DNA of 64,000 nt from Roridomyces roridus. Its lineage: Eukaryota; Basidiomycota; Agaricomycetes; Agaricales; Mycenaceae. Position 1 is the stretch's first letter; every line of letters begins with the position of its first letter. Shown here in pieces: positions 54,326 to 64,000 of this stretch. The notes under the pieces were generated by a model. That model had not been told where the DNA came from. It was given only the letters and a program-made list of their open reading frames with translations, and did not search any database. Location of the stretch: the NCBI GenBank assembly GCA_029378245.1, contig JARKIF010000068.1, positions 1-64,000 of the forward strand, given 5' to 3'. The translations under genes were made by a program, and so were the position numbers.

Positions 54326-56277
54326 ATGGAATTCGAATCAAACAACTCGTACTACACCCCTCTCGGCGATGGTCCCTCCACCGTCCCGAACAACTCCTTC
54401 ATCACCTACGCCACTCTGGGCGCAGCGACACTCGCCGCGCTCTACTTGTCGTTCAAACTCCTCGACAGGCGTTCCCTTGTCGACAAAGAGGGTAACAACA
54501 TCCCCGCCGGCCCTAAAGGTATGTTTCCAACATCCACTCTAAATGCAAACTCACTCACCTACGTCGATAGGATTCCCAATCCTGGGCTCGTTCTTCTCCC
54601 TAACCCAATATCCCGAAGTCACCCTCGACCAATGGGCCAAGAAATTTGGCGACCTCTACTCTTTGTGGCTCGGCAATCAGCTTTTCGTCATCGTCTCGAG
54701 CCCTGAAATCGTCAAGGACCTCATCGTACGTTGATCTCCGCATCCTCAGCAAGTTCTGTATGTTGATTGAAGAATAGGTCACCAACGGCGCGGTCTTTTC
54801 CTCACGCAAGGAAATGTACGTCAAGAGCCAGACAGTGTTCGTGGGCCGTGGAATCACCGCGACGCCCTACAACGACCGATGGTAAGAATCATATCTGCAC
54901 AAGAATCAGAATCGGGAATTCACACACGACATTTTCAGGCGCAAGCACCGCCGCATCGCAAGCACCTGGTTGAACCAGCGTGCAGTCGACAGCTACACCA
55001 ACATCCTCGACTCGGAGGCTACCGTCCTCATCAAGGCGATGTACCAAGAGAGCCGCGGCGGCCAGGTGCCCATCAACCCCCAGCCCCACGCCGGCCGCGC
55101 CTCCCTCAACAACATGCTCTCCATCGTCTTTGGCACGCGTACAGGCAGTATTTACCACCCCCTCGTCGGCCAAGCGCTCAAGATCAGCCGTGAATTCATG
55201 AACGTCACCGGCCCCATGTCCAACCTGGTTGATTTCGTCCCCTTCCTCCAGAACCTGCCCAACCCCATGCGTCAGCGCGGAGAGAAGCTGCATCAGAAGC
55301 TCGTGGACACGTACGGTGGGATGATCAAGGATATCGACTCCCGGATGCAGATGGGCGAGGGCGTACCTGACTGTTTGGCCAAGACGATGATTGAGTCGAA
55401 GAACGAGGAAGAGATGGATGATTTGGATATGGCTATTCTCGCCTCGGCATTCATGATCGGCGGAGTTGAGACGGTGCGTTCAATCTTTTTTCTACTTCTG
55501 GAATTGTGGCTCATCATGAGTTTTTCAGACGGCGGCAATTATGCAGTGGTTCTCCGCTCTCATCCCGGCATACCCTGAGATCCAGAAACGCGCCCACGAG
55601 GAACTCGACAGAGTTGTTGGACGTGATCGGATGCCTACTGTCGACGACGAAAAGGTTTGTTAAAATCTCCCTCCGAATTAATCAGAACCTGGCACTCACC
55701 GAGAGTTCACAGAACCTCCCCTTCTGCCACGCCATCGTCAAGGAAGTCGAACGGTGCCACAACCCCTTCTGGCTCGGCACACCCCATGTCGCCAGTGAGG
55801 ACTTTACCTACAAGGGCAACTTCATCCCCAAGGGCACCGTCGTCGTCCTCAATACCTTCACCATGCACCACGACCCCACACGGCACGCCAACCCCGACAA
55901 GTTCGACCCCGAGCGATACATCCGCGACAACCTCACTTCGGCTGAGAGCGCCAACCTCGCGGACCCATATGAGCGTGACCACTGGATGTTCGGAGCTGGG
56001 TGAGTACCTTCTTGCCTCCCGAGAAAAAGCCGGAGACTGACGGGATTCAAACAGACGCCGGATATGCCCGGGTATGATTGTCGCCGAGCGCGAAATCTGG
56101 CTCACCATCTCGCGGATGCTGTGGGCGTTCACGATGGAGGCGCTCCCGAATGAGCCGATCGATTTGAAGGAATACGACGGTCTTTCGGGTCGCTCGCCCG
56201 TTCCTTTCCGTGTCAACCTCATCCCCCGCGACAACAAGGTCGCGCAGGTCCTCGCCCTCGAGGAGGCGCCCGCGTAA
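54326..56277 (+). CDS. Cytochrome P450 monooxygenase 2
   Basis: Seven or so exons, larger than in the first P450. An N-terminal extension (MEFESNNSYYTPLGDG) precedes a membrane helix (YATLGAATLAALYLSF), the hinge IPAGPKGFPILGSFF, WRKHRRIAS (C-helix), I-helix FMIGGVETT, K-helix ExxR in KEVERCHNP, FDPERYI, and heme loop FGAGRRICPGMI. All catalytic signatures are intact. The sequence differs clearly from the P450 at 25317, and they are not recent paralogues. The clan looks CYP2-like, an impression only. The heme loop is split by a normal GT-AG intron (about 55999-56054). Presumed ER-bound monooxygenase of xenobiotic or secondary metabolism; no neighbouring biosynthetic genes point to a product. 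Confidence 0.9.
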
Positions 56278-56968
56278 ATCATCTATGGCATGGCCAACGG
56301 ACATTGGAATATTTGGGTGGTGGCCCAACCAGGAGCGCGACATGCTATCCATTGTAGAATTAGTGTACCTCTGTAGATTCGAGGCTCAGCCACTTGGACT
56401 GGTCGCATTGATCTTCCTGTACTTTATCCGTTAACTGAATATATCTTGAAATTTGGACGGACCTTTCGAGATTTCAAAAGACCGATCTGAGAACTACAGA
56501 GAAGTATGCTTGTGCTTGTGAGTTCGCGAAGTTGAATCGATTCCCTTGACTCCCCTCCTACAGACTGAAATCTTGACGAGCAGCAGACGGACATGAGAAA
56601 GGATCTTTACCTTGCCTAGACCCACTAAATGTGGTTCTCCGCCAGATGGGGTATATCGTCTGCGTATTGAGAATTACGCTGGCATGAGAAGTGCAGAAAT
56701 AAACAACGAAATTACTGCATATGGTCAACGTTCAAGAGCACGGCTTCTCGTATATGAAATGCGAATTGACCTTCTTGTGCCTCCCACAAATAATGATGAG
56801 AACCGCATGCATGGCTGGCGAGCAATCAGTCAGAATGAGAAGGGAAATAGACCTGAGTCGACATCATCAACATTCCTTGAACGTCTGTCGTCAATAACTC
56901 GGAGGTAAATTGTCTGGACTCTCGGCCTGACAGGATTGCGTGTGTGCGTCAATGTCCAAGTCGCTCCA
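56278..56968. other. Spacer without recognised gene
   Basis: A plus frame at 56612-56908 is open but featureless. Presumed 3' untranslated region of the P450 at the left side. Confidence 0.35.
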
Positions 56969-57401
56969 CTATTCAAAAGACGACTGACAGACGTCGTAAC
57001 ACCTGGGGAAGACCGGGTAGAAGACCACAAAGTTGTAAGTACCTTTTCTTGAAATCATTCTTGAAATCAGAAAAGAGAAGACGCACCCATATGAACCATT
57101 TTCGCCACAATTCAATTGAGACCATGCGTCTCCGAATCTCCAGACAGTTGACAAAGGACGCGAGGATAATTAAAATTGCTCCAGATGCGACAGAGAGCCG
57201 CGAGTGAGCGGTGCGAAGGGGGTCGTTGTCCGTGGGTTCTTCGTTCCATGAGGCGAGGGTGGCATCGTGGAGTACACTGTCTTCCGGTGTGTGAATCAAT
57301 GATGCGATGCGAGTGAAGCGTCCGGGGGACTGATTTCCAGCGAGCGGTGAAAAGAGAGCGTCGAGCTCGTCTTGGGCGTTGGTGCTAGCTGGGACGGACA
57401 A
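56969..57401 (-). CDS. Small hypothetical protein with one possible membrane helix
   Basis: Minus-strand frame of 142 codons starting MSVPASTNAQDELDALFSPL. The N-terminal part is coding-like; a hydrophobic segment SVASGAILIILASFVNCL could be a membrane helix, followed by basic residues and a second, weaker hydrophobic run. No family recognised. The C-terminal end beyond about 57060 may be intron sequence read through. It is divergent from the F-box gene at 57647. Confidence 0.4.
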
Positions 57402-57646
57402 TAGACAAGCCAGTAGTGGACGGCGGACTACTTGAGGGTTTGAGGACCGCGACTTGACAGCGCCGAGACTCGCATTGACAAGGGTCCTACTTCAATTCTG
57501 GCAGCTGTTGGCCGTCCCTTGGTCCGTCGATGTCCGCGCACAGTAGCGCAAAATGGCCTCGACCCGGTCAGCGTCAGTCGGGCGAGATGATGGTCGGCGG
57601 AGAGGGCCATCACTGCGCGGGTGCAATCCGGATATCTTCAGCCTCC

Positions 57647-58855
57647 ATGTCATCCGCCGGTGAGCTCTGGACGCGCATTGAATTGCTCGCAGCGGACATA
57701 TTATGCCATACAGATGATCCCAAAAGCACAGAACAGCAGCTCAGCATCACCCGGAGCCAACTAAACGCGATTCTCGACCCCATCGGCCGACTGCCACTGG
57801 AGATTTCGTCCGATATCTTCCTCCATTACCTTCCGACTCCTCCCACTTGGGAGGCACTTTCGTTACTCCTGCTTGTATCACATGCATGGAACAGTATTGC
57901 GCTCAGCACGCCATCTCTGTGGAACGCCATCGGCGACCATCGCATCCCTCCAGCCCGATTCACCAGAGTCTGGGAAGCATGGCTTGACCGTGGACGAGAT
58001 TTACCCGTCTCGCTCTCCATCCGACATATAGACAGGGACTCCTTCGCCAGTATCGCTACGAACTTTGGCAAACACGCTCCTCGATTTCAAACGATGGAGT
58101 TGTCGCCTACTGGGGGCACAGATCTCGGTAGACTTATTTCAAGGGCCCATTTCGGCGGCTTGAAATCCTTGACCATCCAAATGTTGGACGACAGTCACGG
58201 CTCGTTAGAACCATTCCTCGAGCTGTTGCATGGTGCTCCAGACCTCGTGGAATGCAATATCGTGGGGACTACTTTCCTCTCGGCGTCGACGTCCTTGACA
58301 CACTCCACGCTTCAACACCTGCGCATCGGAACTATGGAGCAGATCTTCTGTGACGCATTCATTCTACGGCACCTCACGCTCCCTTCCCTCCAAACTCTAT
58401 GCGTTTCTCGCTACGGCATCCAGGTGGCTCACCTGCACGATTTCCTCGTCCGGTCGTCCCCGCCCTTGACATCCCTGCAGATAATTCTGCGCGTGGGCGA
58501 TACGACGAACGAAACGATGAGAGCTTGCCTCGGCCTCCTCGGGGGTCTCACGGATCTCGGCATCGTGTTACCAGACGCTATGGCGTCTTCGCTCGATTTA
58601 TTCACCTCCGCGCCCCATCTCCTTCCAGTCCTCCAAAATCTTACGGTGTACGAGGTGTTCGGGCACATCCAAGAGGGCTGTCGGCGCATTCTTGATTTCC
58701 TGGCCAAGCGACATGCATCGCTCCGATCTTTCCGGCTCATTATACCGGACGGCCAGGAGGAGGCATTAGGTGATGCCGATGCTCCGGCCTTGCGCGAGTT
58801 TCAAGATCAGGGAATGCAGATTCATATTGGAACAGAGCAAAGGAACTTTTTGTGA
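57647..58855 (+). CDS. F-box/LRR-like protein
   Basis: Start MSSAGELWTRIELLAADI, matched to family starts though the frame is open upstream. The N-terminal helix leads to the F-box LDPIGRLPLEISSDIFLHYL. Then LLVSHAWNSIALSTPSLW, DHRIPPARFTRVW, LRR-like strands (KSLTIQMLDD, LQHLRIGTMEQ, LPSLQTLCVS, LPVLQNLTV) and the ending IHIGTEQRNFL directly before TGA. Intact, single exon, first of three tandem F-box genes on this strand. Presumed SCF adaptor. Confidence 0.87.
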   Translation: MSSAGELWTRIELLAADILCHTDDPKSTEQQLSITRSQLNAILDPIGRLPLEISSDIFLHYLPTPPTWEALSLLLLVSHAWNSIALSTPSLWNAIGDHRIPPARFTRVWEAWLDRGRDLPVSLSIRHIDRDSFASIATNFGKHAPRFQTMELSPTGGTDLGRLISRAHFGGLKSLTIQMLDDSHGSLEPFLELLHGAPDLVECNIVGTTFLSASTSLTHSTLQHLRIGTMEQIFCDAFILRHLTLPSLQTLCVSRYGIQVAHLHDFLVRSSPPLTSLQIILRVGDTTNETMRACLGLLGGLTDLGIVLPDAMASSLDLFTSAPHLLPVLQNLTVYEVFGHIQEGCRRILDFLAKRHASLRSFRLIIPDGQEEALGDADAPALREFQDQGMQIHIGTEQRNFL

Positions 58856-59086
58856 GTTCCGCCGCCGTGTCCTTGACTTTCTTTTGGCGCTGACATGGCG
58901 AAGGGACTTGCACTGAAGTGCTAGATTTTCAACAGTGTAAACAATCGCCGACTGTGTATTTATACTTTCCCAAACATCGGCGGACACTATACTGCGACGG
59001 TTATACCCTTTATTTGTCCAATGCGATGCCGCGGCGTGGTCGTAAAAGACCGGCCGACACGTCCACGTCCCTCTCCTTCTCTGCTC

Positions 59087-60292
59087 ATGTCTTCCGCCAG
59101 CGAACTCCGTCGGCGAATTGATTCGCTTGCGAGTACGATCGCCTGCCAGAAGCATTATCTCAAACAACTCAAACGGCAACGATGTGCCGCCCAAAGAGAA
59201 CTCAACTCTATCCTCGACCCCATGGCCCGTTTGCCCGTAGAGATTTCGTCCGACATTATCATCCAGAGCCTGCCAAAGCCCGCCAATTGGCGAGCACTCT
59301 CAAATCTCCTGAGCGTGTGTCATACGTGGAGAGATTTCGTCCTCGCCATGCCCCCTCTGTGGACTTCCATCAGCGACGAGGGTGTCCCGCAAGCGAAATT
59401 CGGGGCGATGCTCGAGTTCTGTGTCGCTCATACGCGAGGCATGCCTCTCTCCGCCTTCATCCACAACACGTCCCTCGCTGGAAGTCCACTCCAACGCCAG
59501 ATGCATCGTATCCAGCATCTGGAGCTGCTCTCGCCCATCGAGGACGGAGATCTCAAAATCCTCTCCACCTACCCGCTTGGCGCGTTACGCACTTTGACGC
59601 TCGGGCGTGGTTCTTCGACATTGTGGATTCTCAGGGACGCACTCCTCGAGGTCCTACGTAGCGCAGCCAACCTCGTGGATTTGAACCTCCGCGGAGTCAG
59701 GTTCCCGTTATCCAGCTTTGGTTCAACATACCTTACTCATCCCACATTGCGACACCTGCGTCTCGGTCAATTGGAAAGCAGAATTTGTTCTGGTACCGAG
59801 ATACTGCGGGATCTTATCCTGCCTCGTCTAGAAACTATCTGCGTTTCCTGCGAATACAACGCAGCCGATAGGAGAATCGCCGAGGAGGACTTGTTGGGAT
59901 TCCTCAAACGATGTGATCCCCCACCCCTGCGAAGCCTACAGGTGCATCCGGATCGCAGACATTCGGACTCAACGAGCAGGGGATCGTTGACTCCAACGAT
60001 GCTCGCGTGTCTCGAGCTAGTGCCCAATTTGACGCAACTCGAGATCATACCCCCAAATTCAGGCGCGTTTTTGAACCTCCTGGCGAAAACTCCTACGCTC
60101 CTCCCGACTCTGCGGAGACTTTCACTCCACGAACATTCGGCATGCGGTCGCGTCCAGGATGGTTATTCGGATGTTTCGGAGGTTATAGAACGAAGGCACG
60201 GCTGTCTCGAATCTCTTCAGGTTGCTGTTGAACGGGATGATGGAACGTTTGTTGGGGGAAATCGCGGCGGCTTTAAGCAGATTTGCGGATGA
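59087..60292 (+). CDS. F-box/LRR-like protein
   Basis: Start MSSASELRRRIDSLASTI in a pyrimidine-rich ctcATG context. F-box LDPMARLPVEISSDIIIQSL, then LLSVCHTWRDFVLAMPPLW and DEGVPQAKFGAML. LRR-like strands include RTLTLGRGSS, LRHLRLGQLES, LPRLETICVS and LPTLRRLSLHE. It ends at 60292 (GGFKQICG), where the usual NFL tail is absent, so the last codons may differ or be spliced. Otherwise open throughout. Second of the tandem trio. Confidence 0.85.
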   Translation: MSSASELRRRIDSLASTIACQKHYLKQLKRQRCAAQRELNSILDPMARLPVEISSDIIIQSLPKPANWRALSNLLSVCHTWRDFVLAMPPLWTSISDEGVPQAKFGAMLEFCVAHTRGMPLSAFIHNTSLAGSPLQRQMHRIQHLELLSPIEDGDLKILSTYPLGALRTLTLGRGSSTLWILRDALLEVLRSAANLVDLNLRGVRFPLSSFGSTYLTHPTLRHLRLGQLESRICSGTEILRDLILPRLETICVSCEYNAADRRIAEEDLLGFLKRCDPPPLRSLQVHPDRRHSDSTSRGSLTPTMLACLELVPNLTQLEIIPPNSGAFLNLLAKTPTLLPTLRRLSLHEHSACGRVQDGYSDVSEVIERRHGCLESLQVAVERDDGTFVGGNRGGFKQICG

Positions 60293-60613
60293 AGAGATGT
60301 ACACAGACATTCAATAGACGTTGGGAAGCATTTTTTTGTGAGGTCAGTCGTGCATTTTATTTATTTCTCGTGGTACGGTGGATGGTATGTATGACAGGTA
60401 TCACTGGACAAAACCCTAATGAGCATTTATGCAATTTTAAATACAGTGGCAGTAGAACATCATCAGACTCAGTCCTCAATGCCAGTGGGAAACACGACTG
60501 AGGCATACCCCGCGCACGGACCACCATCACGTTGCCGTGTTGACCAACGGCCGTCGCGAATCGCGGTGATCATGATGTGCACGTGCCCCTCATTTCTTCG
60601 TCTTTTCCACCAG

Positions 60614-61840
60614 ATGTCTACATCCAACCGCGTGCTCCAGCTCCGAACGAGAATCGAAAAAATCTGCACGACCTTCGATAGCCTCGAGCGGGAACGAATC
60701 GTAGCCCAGAGCGAACTCAACGCCATCCTCGACCCCATAGGAAAATTGCCGGTCGAGATTTCTTCCGACATCCTTCGTGCCAGCCACCCCGAGTTGGAAG
60801 GAGCTGTCCAAGCTCCTGTACATCTGTCGCACATGGAAGAGCATCATGCTTAGCATGCCCCAGCTGTGGACTATGCCCACCGACGACGGAATCTCGACAG
60901 CGCACTTTCTGTCTGCCCTGGAGATATGGCGGAGTCGGGCCCAGGGGCACCCTATATCGTTGGCCGTATGCTTGGATACTGTCGATTTGCTTTGGTCCCA
61001 GGACGAGGATAGGAAATCAAGGCTCTTCTGCTCGCTCGCATCCTTGACAATCACACCTAGCAGCCCAAAGTGTCGTCGTTGCCACAGTCAGGTGCGTCCG
61101 CCATATACTTTGGCATTCTGGTTATCAAGTGCTCAAAAGGATTCTAGGCGTATGGCCCCTCTCTTCCAGTGAAACGATGCCTCGAAATGCTGCGAGCAGC
61201 CCCAAATCTCTTGACATTCGATTTCCGAGCCCCTTTCTCCAGAGCGACACCAGTGCCCTTGTCTCATGTCGCGATCCGAGACCTCCGTGTTGGCAGACCT
61301 AGAGAAATCCTAGTGACAGAGCTGGAGGGTTTCCTGGCGTATGTCACAATGCCGCTCCTCGAAACCCTCTCGATATGGGAGTATCTCGTCAGCGATGATC
61401 TCGTACAATTTCTGAAACGATCGTCCCCGCCTCTGCGCTGTTTCCACTTGAACACAGTATCCTCGTGCGAGGACGTCGTGAGATGCCTTGCACTCGCACC
61501 TGGGCTGACGGATGTTCAGTTGAGGCTATCTTACGGACGCACCTCCATCTTCGAGGCGATGGCCGGCACCCCCAAAGATATCCTTCCGGGTGTTCGACGT
61601 CTTTCGATCAGACAACACTCCGTTCATACAACAAATCTGCACCTTGTTGCGGATTTCCTCACCGCCCGGCAGGATATCCTCCAATCCTTTCGGCTCGTCG
61701 TCGACAATCCGAGCTCCGACATCCATAATCTCGTCGTGGTGGTGCAAGAGTCTGCGGAGCGACTCGAAAAGATGTCCATCTACATTGGAACGGGGGAATG
61801 CAATTATTACGTCGCGTTGGCGCCAGATGATGCAGATTAG
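60614..61840 (+). pseudogene. F-box/LRR-like protein with a frameshift in the F-box
   Basis: Starts MSTSNRVLQLRTRIEKIC and reads through LDPIGKLPVEISSDIL in one frame. At about 60777 homology switches frame to VPATPSWKELSKLLYICRTWKSIMLSMPQLW. Compared with the neighbour at 57647 about two residues are missing here, as expected from a 5-nt deletion. The next frame change is explained by an intron (gtgcgtccgc to ggattctag, about 61091-61148), which rejoins at AYGPSLPVKRCLEML. LRR-like strands continue to YIGTGECNYYV and the stop at 61840. The other F-box genes here lack that intron. Third of the tandem trio; probably inactive unless the shift is an error. Confidence 0.72.
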
Positions 61841-62139
61841 CCTGGTTGACTTGCTGGTGTTAGGTTCTGAATGCCAATAGTACTTATGCTGCGTTCCGAA
61901 TCCCAACAGAAATACCATTCGATACTGTTGTGGAGCTGTGGAGTATGCCCGAGGCATGCCCGAGCGTCTATGCACTCATCGCCTTCGAGACAATGACATT
62001 GCCATAGCTACATGGACAATAGGACAGAACCTTCTAGACATTTTCTTGGTATATATACAACCTGTAGTAGCACTAACGAATCATCTGTTTCTTGTATTTT
62101 CCTCGCACCCCAATTGTTGCTCAATAGATACAAAACAAA
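61841..62139. other. Convergent spacer
   Basis: Short region between the F-box gene and the stop of the PI-PLC-like gene; no gene recognised, TA-rich around 62050. Confidence 0.4.
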
Positions 62140-63197
62140 CTACTGTGTTGCGAAATTCGTGTTAATAGTCATGGCCAAATCCACGATCTTCCCGTCATTC
62201 TGGAAGTTGTCGATGTACAGAACATTGGGGTACGTGTTGGCGCTAAGCTTGGGCGGCAGCGCAGTGTACAGCGCCGCATCGGCGGAATTCGCCAACGTAA
62301 GGATCGAATCCCCAAGCCCGATAGTCTCGAGCGCGTCCTGCGTGAGCGTCCAGCTGAGGAGGAAGTAACTCTGATCGGGGCTCCCGCGCTGAGACGCCAT
62401 CTTGCTGAGCTGGTCGCTCTCCATCGTGCTCAGGGTGTTGGTGTCCGCGTACTCGTTGTACGCGTTCAACTGGGAGTATTGGTAGAAACCCTGCGAGGCG
62501 AAGGAGCCGAGGTCGACCGGGCTGTCGGGTTGGATTATAATGAGCACGGCGGCGGAGGAACCGATGAAGGTGGAGAGGGGGACACGCGTCAGGTCGACGG
62601 TCGTCGGGTTGGGATCGACGTAGCGGTGGTTGAGGCCGAGGAGCTGGGTAAACAGAGCCTCCCACTGCGCCTGGGTGAAGATGGGGTAGTCCGAGTTGTC
62701 GCCGTCCGTGTCGTACGCGTGCGAAAGATTGATAATGACGAGTTCATCGTTGGTCGCCGTGAACGAGTTGATGTCGCTGATCACATCCGCTATGCTCTGC
62801 CCATCGCTTCCCTGCCAGCTGTCGATGATTGAGACGTCCGAGTAGTGCCCGGTCGTGTACGCGCCGCCAGAAATGACGGGGCGGATGTCAAAGTACCGCG
62901 AGCCGGCGACGAGCTGCTGGTTGATGCCCAGCGTCTGCGTCTGCGTGTTGGCCGCGTCGGAGAAGGCGGTGCCGGCGCCAATGACAGACATCCCGGCGTC
63001 GTGGCTGCCTGGGATGGCAATGTGGATGAGCGGCCGAGAACCCAAAAGTCCGATGTTGGCTTGCATCCAGTCCGTCGGCTGCGCCCTGCGGAGAACGGTT
63101 CATGGGAAGCGAGGGAGTCAGCGACGGCCACGCACCTCTTAACCGGAATGGCCGACACAACGCTGGAGAGCGCAAGCAGGAGCACTGGGGCGATCAT
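62140..63197 (-). CDS. Secreted PLC-like phosphodiesterase (PI-PLC X domain)
   Basis: Two exons. Exon 1 encodes a signal peptide (MIAPVLLLALSSVVSAIP); the intron (about 63080-63134) leads to AQPTDWMQANIGLLG. The catalytic X-type barrel starts IHIAIPGSHDAGMS with the first catalytic His, followed by GSRYFDIRPVISGGAYTTGHYS carrying the second His and a conserved Arg/Asp pair. Segments LVIINLSHAYD and a long C-terminal half complete about 330 residues. PI-PLC-X enzymes cleave phosphatidylinositol or glycosyl-PI anchors, here probably outside the cell. The domain lacks the eukaryotic Y, C2 or EF-hand parts, as in bacterial-type single-domain enzymes. Intact. Confidence 0.87.
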
Positions 63198-64000
63198 AGT
63201 GCAGGCTCGAGTGGGGGGGACCTGGGGAAGGACTCGCGTCAGAATGAAGAGTCTCCCTATTTTAATAATCACGCGCGTGGCCCCTAACAACGTGCGCAAT
63301 TGTTTCCGTAGTTGAAACCCGACGGTCTTCTTATCCACGGGATCCAAACCACGCGCTCCGTTCATGCGGCTCATATGTTGTCATGTCTTCCAAGTTCGTG
63401 GAAGCGCGGTCACTGTAGCGGAGGGAACCCGGAATAGAATGACTTGCACGGCAACCCGGAAGACGGAGACGACGACGACCCTTCAGATTTGCAATTTACC
63501 ACATTAAGGCGGGTGGGGCCGACAGGCGGCAGAGCCCGCTACTTGGGAAATCTGTTGGAAAGCCATGGTTGATTTTTCGATTTTGCAATGCCAGTGAGTA
63601 AACTCAGACTGTATCAAAGAAGAGTGCTGCCCGTTTTGGACAGGAGAGACGGAATTGAATCTGCTGTCCGTGTCTTCGGCAGCTGGAGCCGGCATCAGGT
63701 AAGAGGGCATGGGACTCCACAGCTTGCTGATTTCATCGGCTGACCAAGTCGGATCTGTGCGGCCGAGCGGTTCGCGCGCCGACGCAGGCCGACGCGCGGC
63801 ACAATCCACGTTACGAATGTCATGCTGCAGGAGTTTGGTCTCCTTGCCAAACAAGGCCTACCGTGGTCGGGAGGTACTACAATTAAAGTCACCCAGAGTC
63901 TGTGTGAGCAGAGGTCGATGATCAAAGACCTTTCGGAGGGGGATCGTTGCTCTTTTCGATGTCTTCCTGGTGGCTGGACACAGTGAGCAACGGAAACCTT
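63198..64000. other. Right-edge stretch without recognised gene
   Basis: Contains the presumed promoter of the PI-PLC-like gene. A minus frame at 63504-63854 is open but has no recognisable domain; it may belong to a gene running off the window. Confidence 0.35.

Overview
The window looks like nuclear DNA of a filamentous basidiomycete, most likely an Agaricomycete. The reasons are many short (about 45-60 nt) GT-AG introns, compact spacing, and families typical of mushroom-forming fungi: DUF6535 proteins, large F-box/LRR-like families, a glyoxal-oxidase-type copper radical oxidase, cytochromes P450 and RTA1 membrane proteins. No species is claimed. No rRNA, convincing tRNA or CRISPR was seen.

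Layout. 1-4.4 kb: a damaged F-box gene (-) runs off the left edge, and a DUF6535 gene (+) carries three apparent frameshifts. 6.1-10.6 kb: an intact RTA1-type membrane protein (+), a convergent DHHC palmitoyltransferase (-), a small hypothetical gene (-) and a second, broken RTA1 copy (+). 11.2-12.5 kb: a helical protein that may belong to the HeLo/MLKL-like group. 13-18.6 kb: two tandem calpain-type cysteine proteases with fast-diverging acidic linkers. 18.9-22.4 kb: an F-box gene (-), a small hypothetical gene, and an inverted duplicate of the RTA1 locus that still carries the last exon of the neighbouring DHHC gene as a relic. 22.5-24.8 kb: a transposon graveyard with a terminal-inverted-repeat element, hAT-like termini with ACCCGT repeats, and a 5'-truncated LINE sitting in the promoter of an F-box relic. 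25.3-27.6 kb: a P450 with a GC-AG intron. 27.7-42.1 kb: an F-box nursery of four related genes, two longer relatives and relics, with a small secreted protein and a copper radical oxidase between them. 42.8-43.6 kb: a nitroreductase. 44.3-49.7 kb: a complete-looking Ty1/copia LTR retrotransposon (5-bp target duplication, LTRs differing at one noticed base) whose reverse transcriptase lacks part of the fingers. 51.2-52 kb: an HPP-family membrane protein. 54.3-56.3 kb: a second P450. 57.6-61.8 kb: three more F-box genes in tandem, the last frameshifted. 62.1-63.2 kb: a secreted PI-PLC-like phosphodiesterase.

The genes do not form one obvious pathway. The dominant theme is gene birth and death: local duplication (F-box, RTA1, calpain, a two-gene F-box block), transposon insertion, and decay at many stages, including two F-box genes each stopped by one in-frame TGA in an otherwise open frame. 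The metabolic and secreted genes (two P450s, copper radical oxidase, nitroreductase, PI-PLC, secreted protein) fit a lignocellulose- or soil-associated fungus, which is an inference from gene content only. Exon boundaries were read by eye from splice consensus and paralogue comparison.
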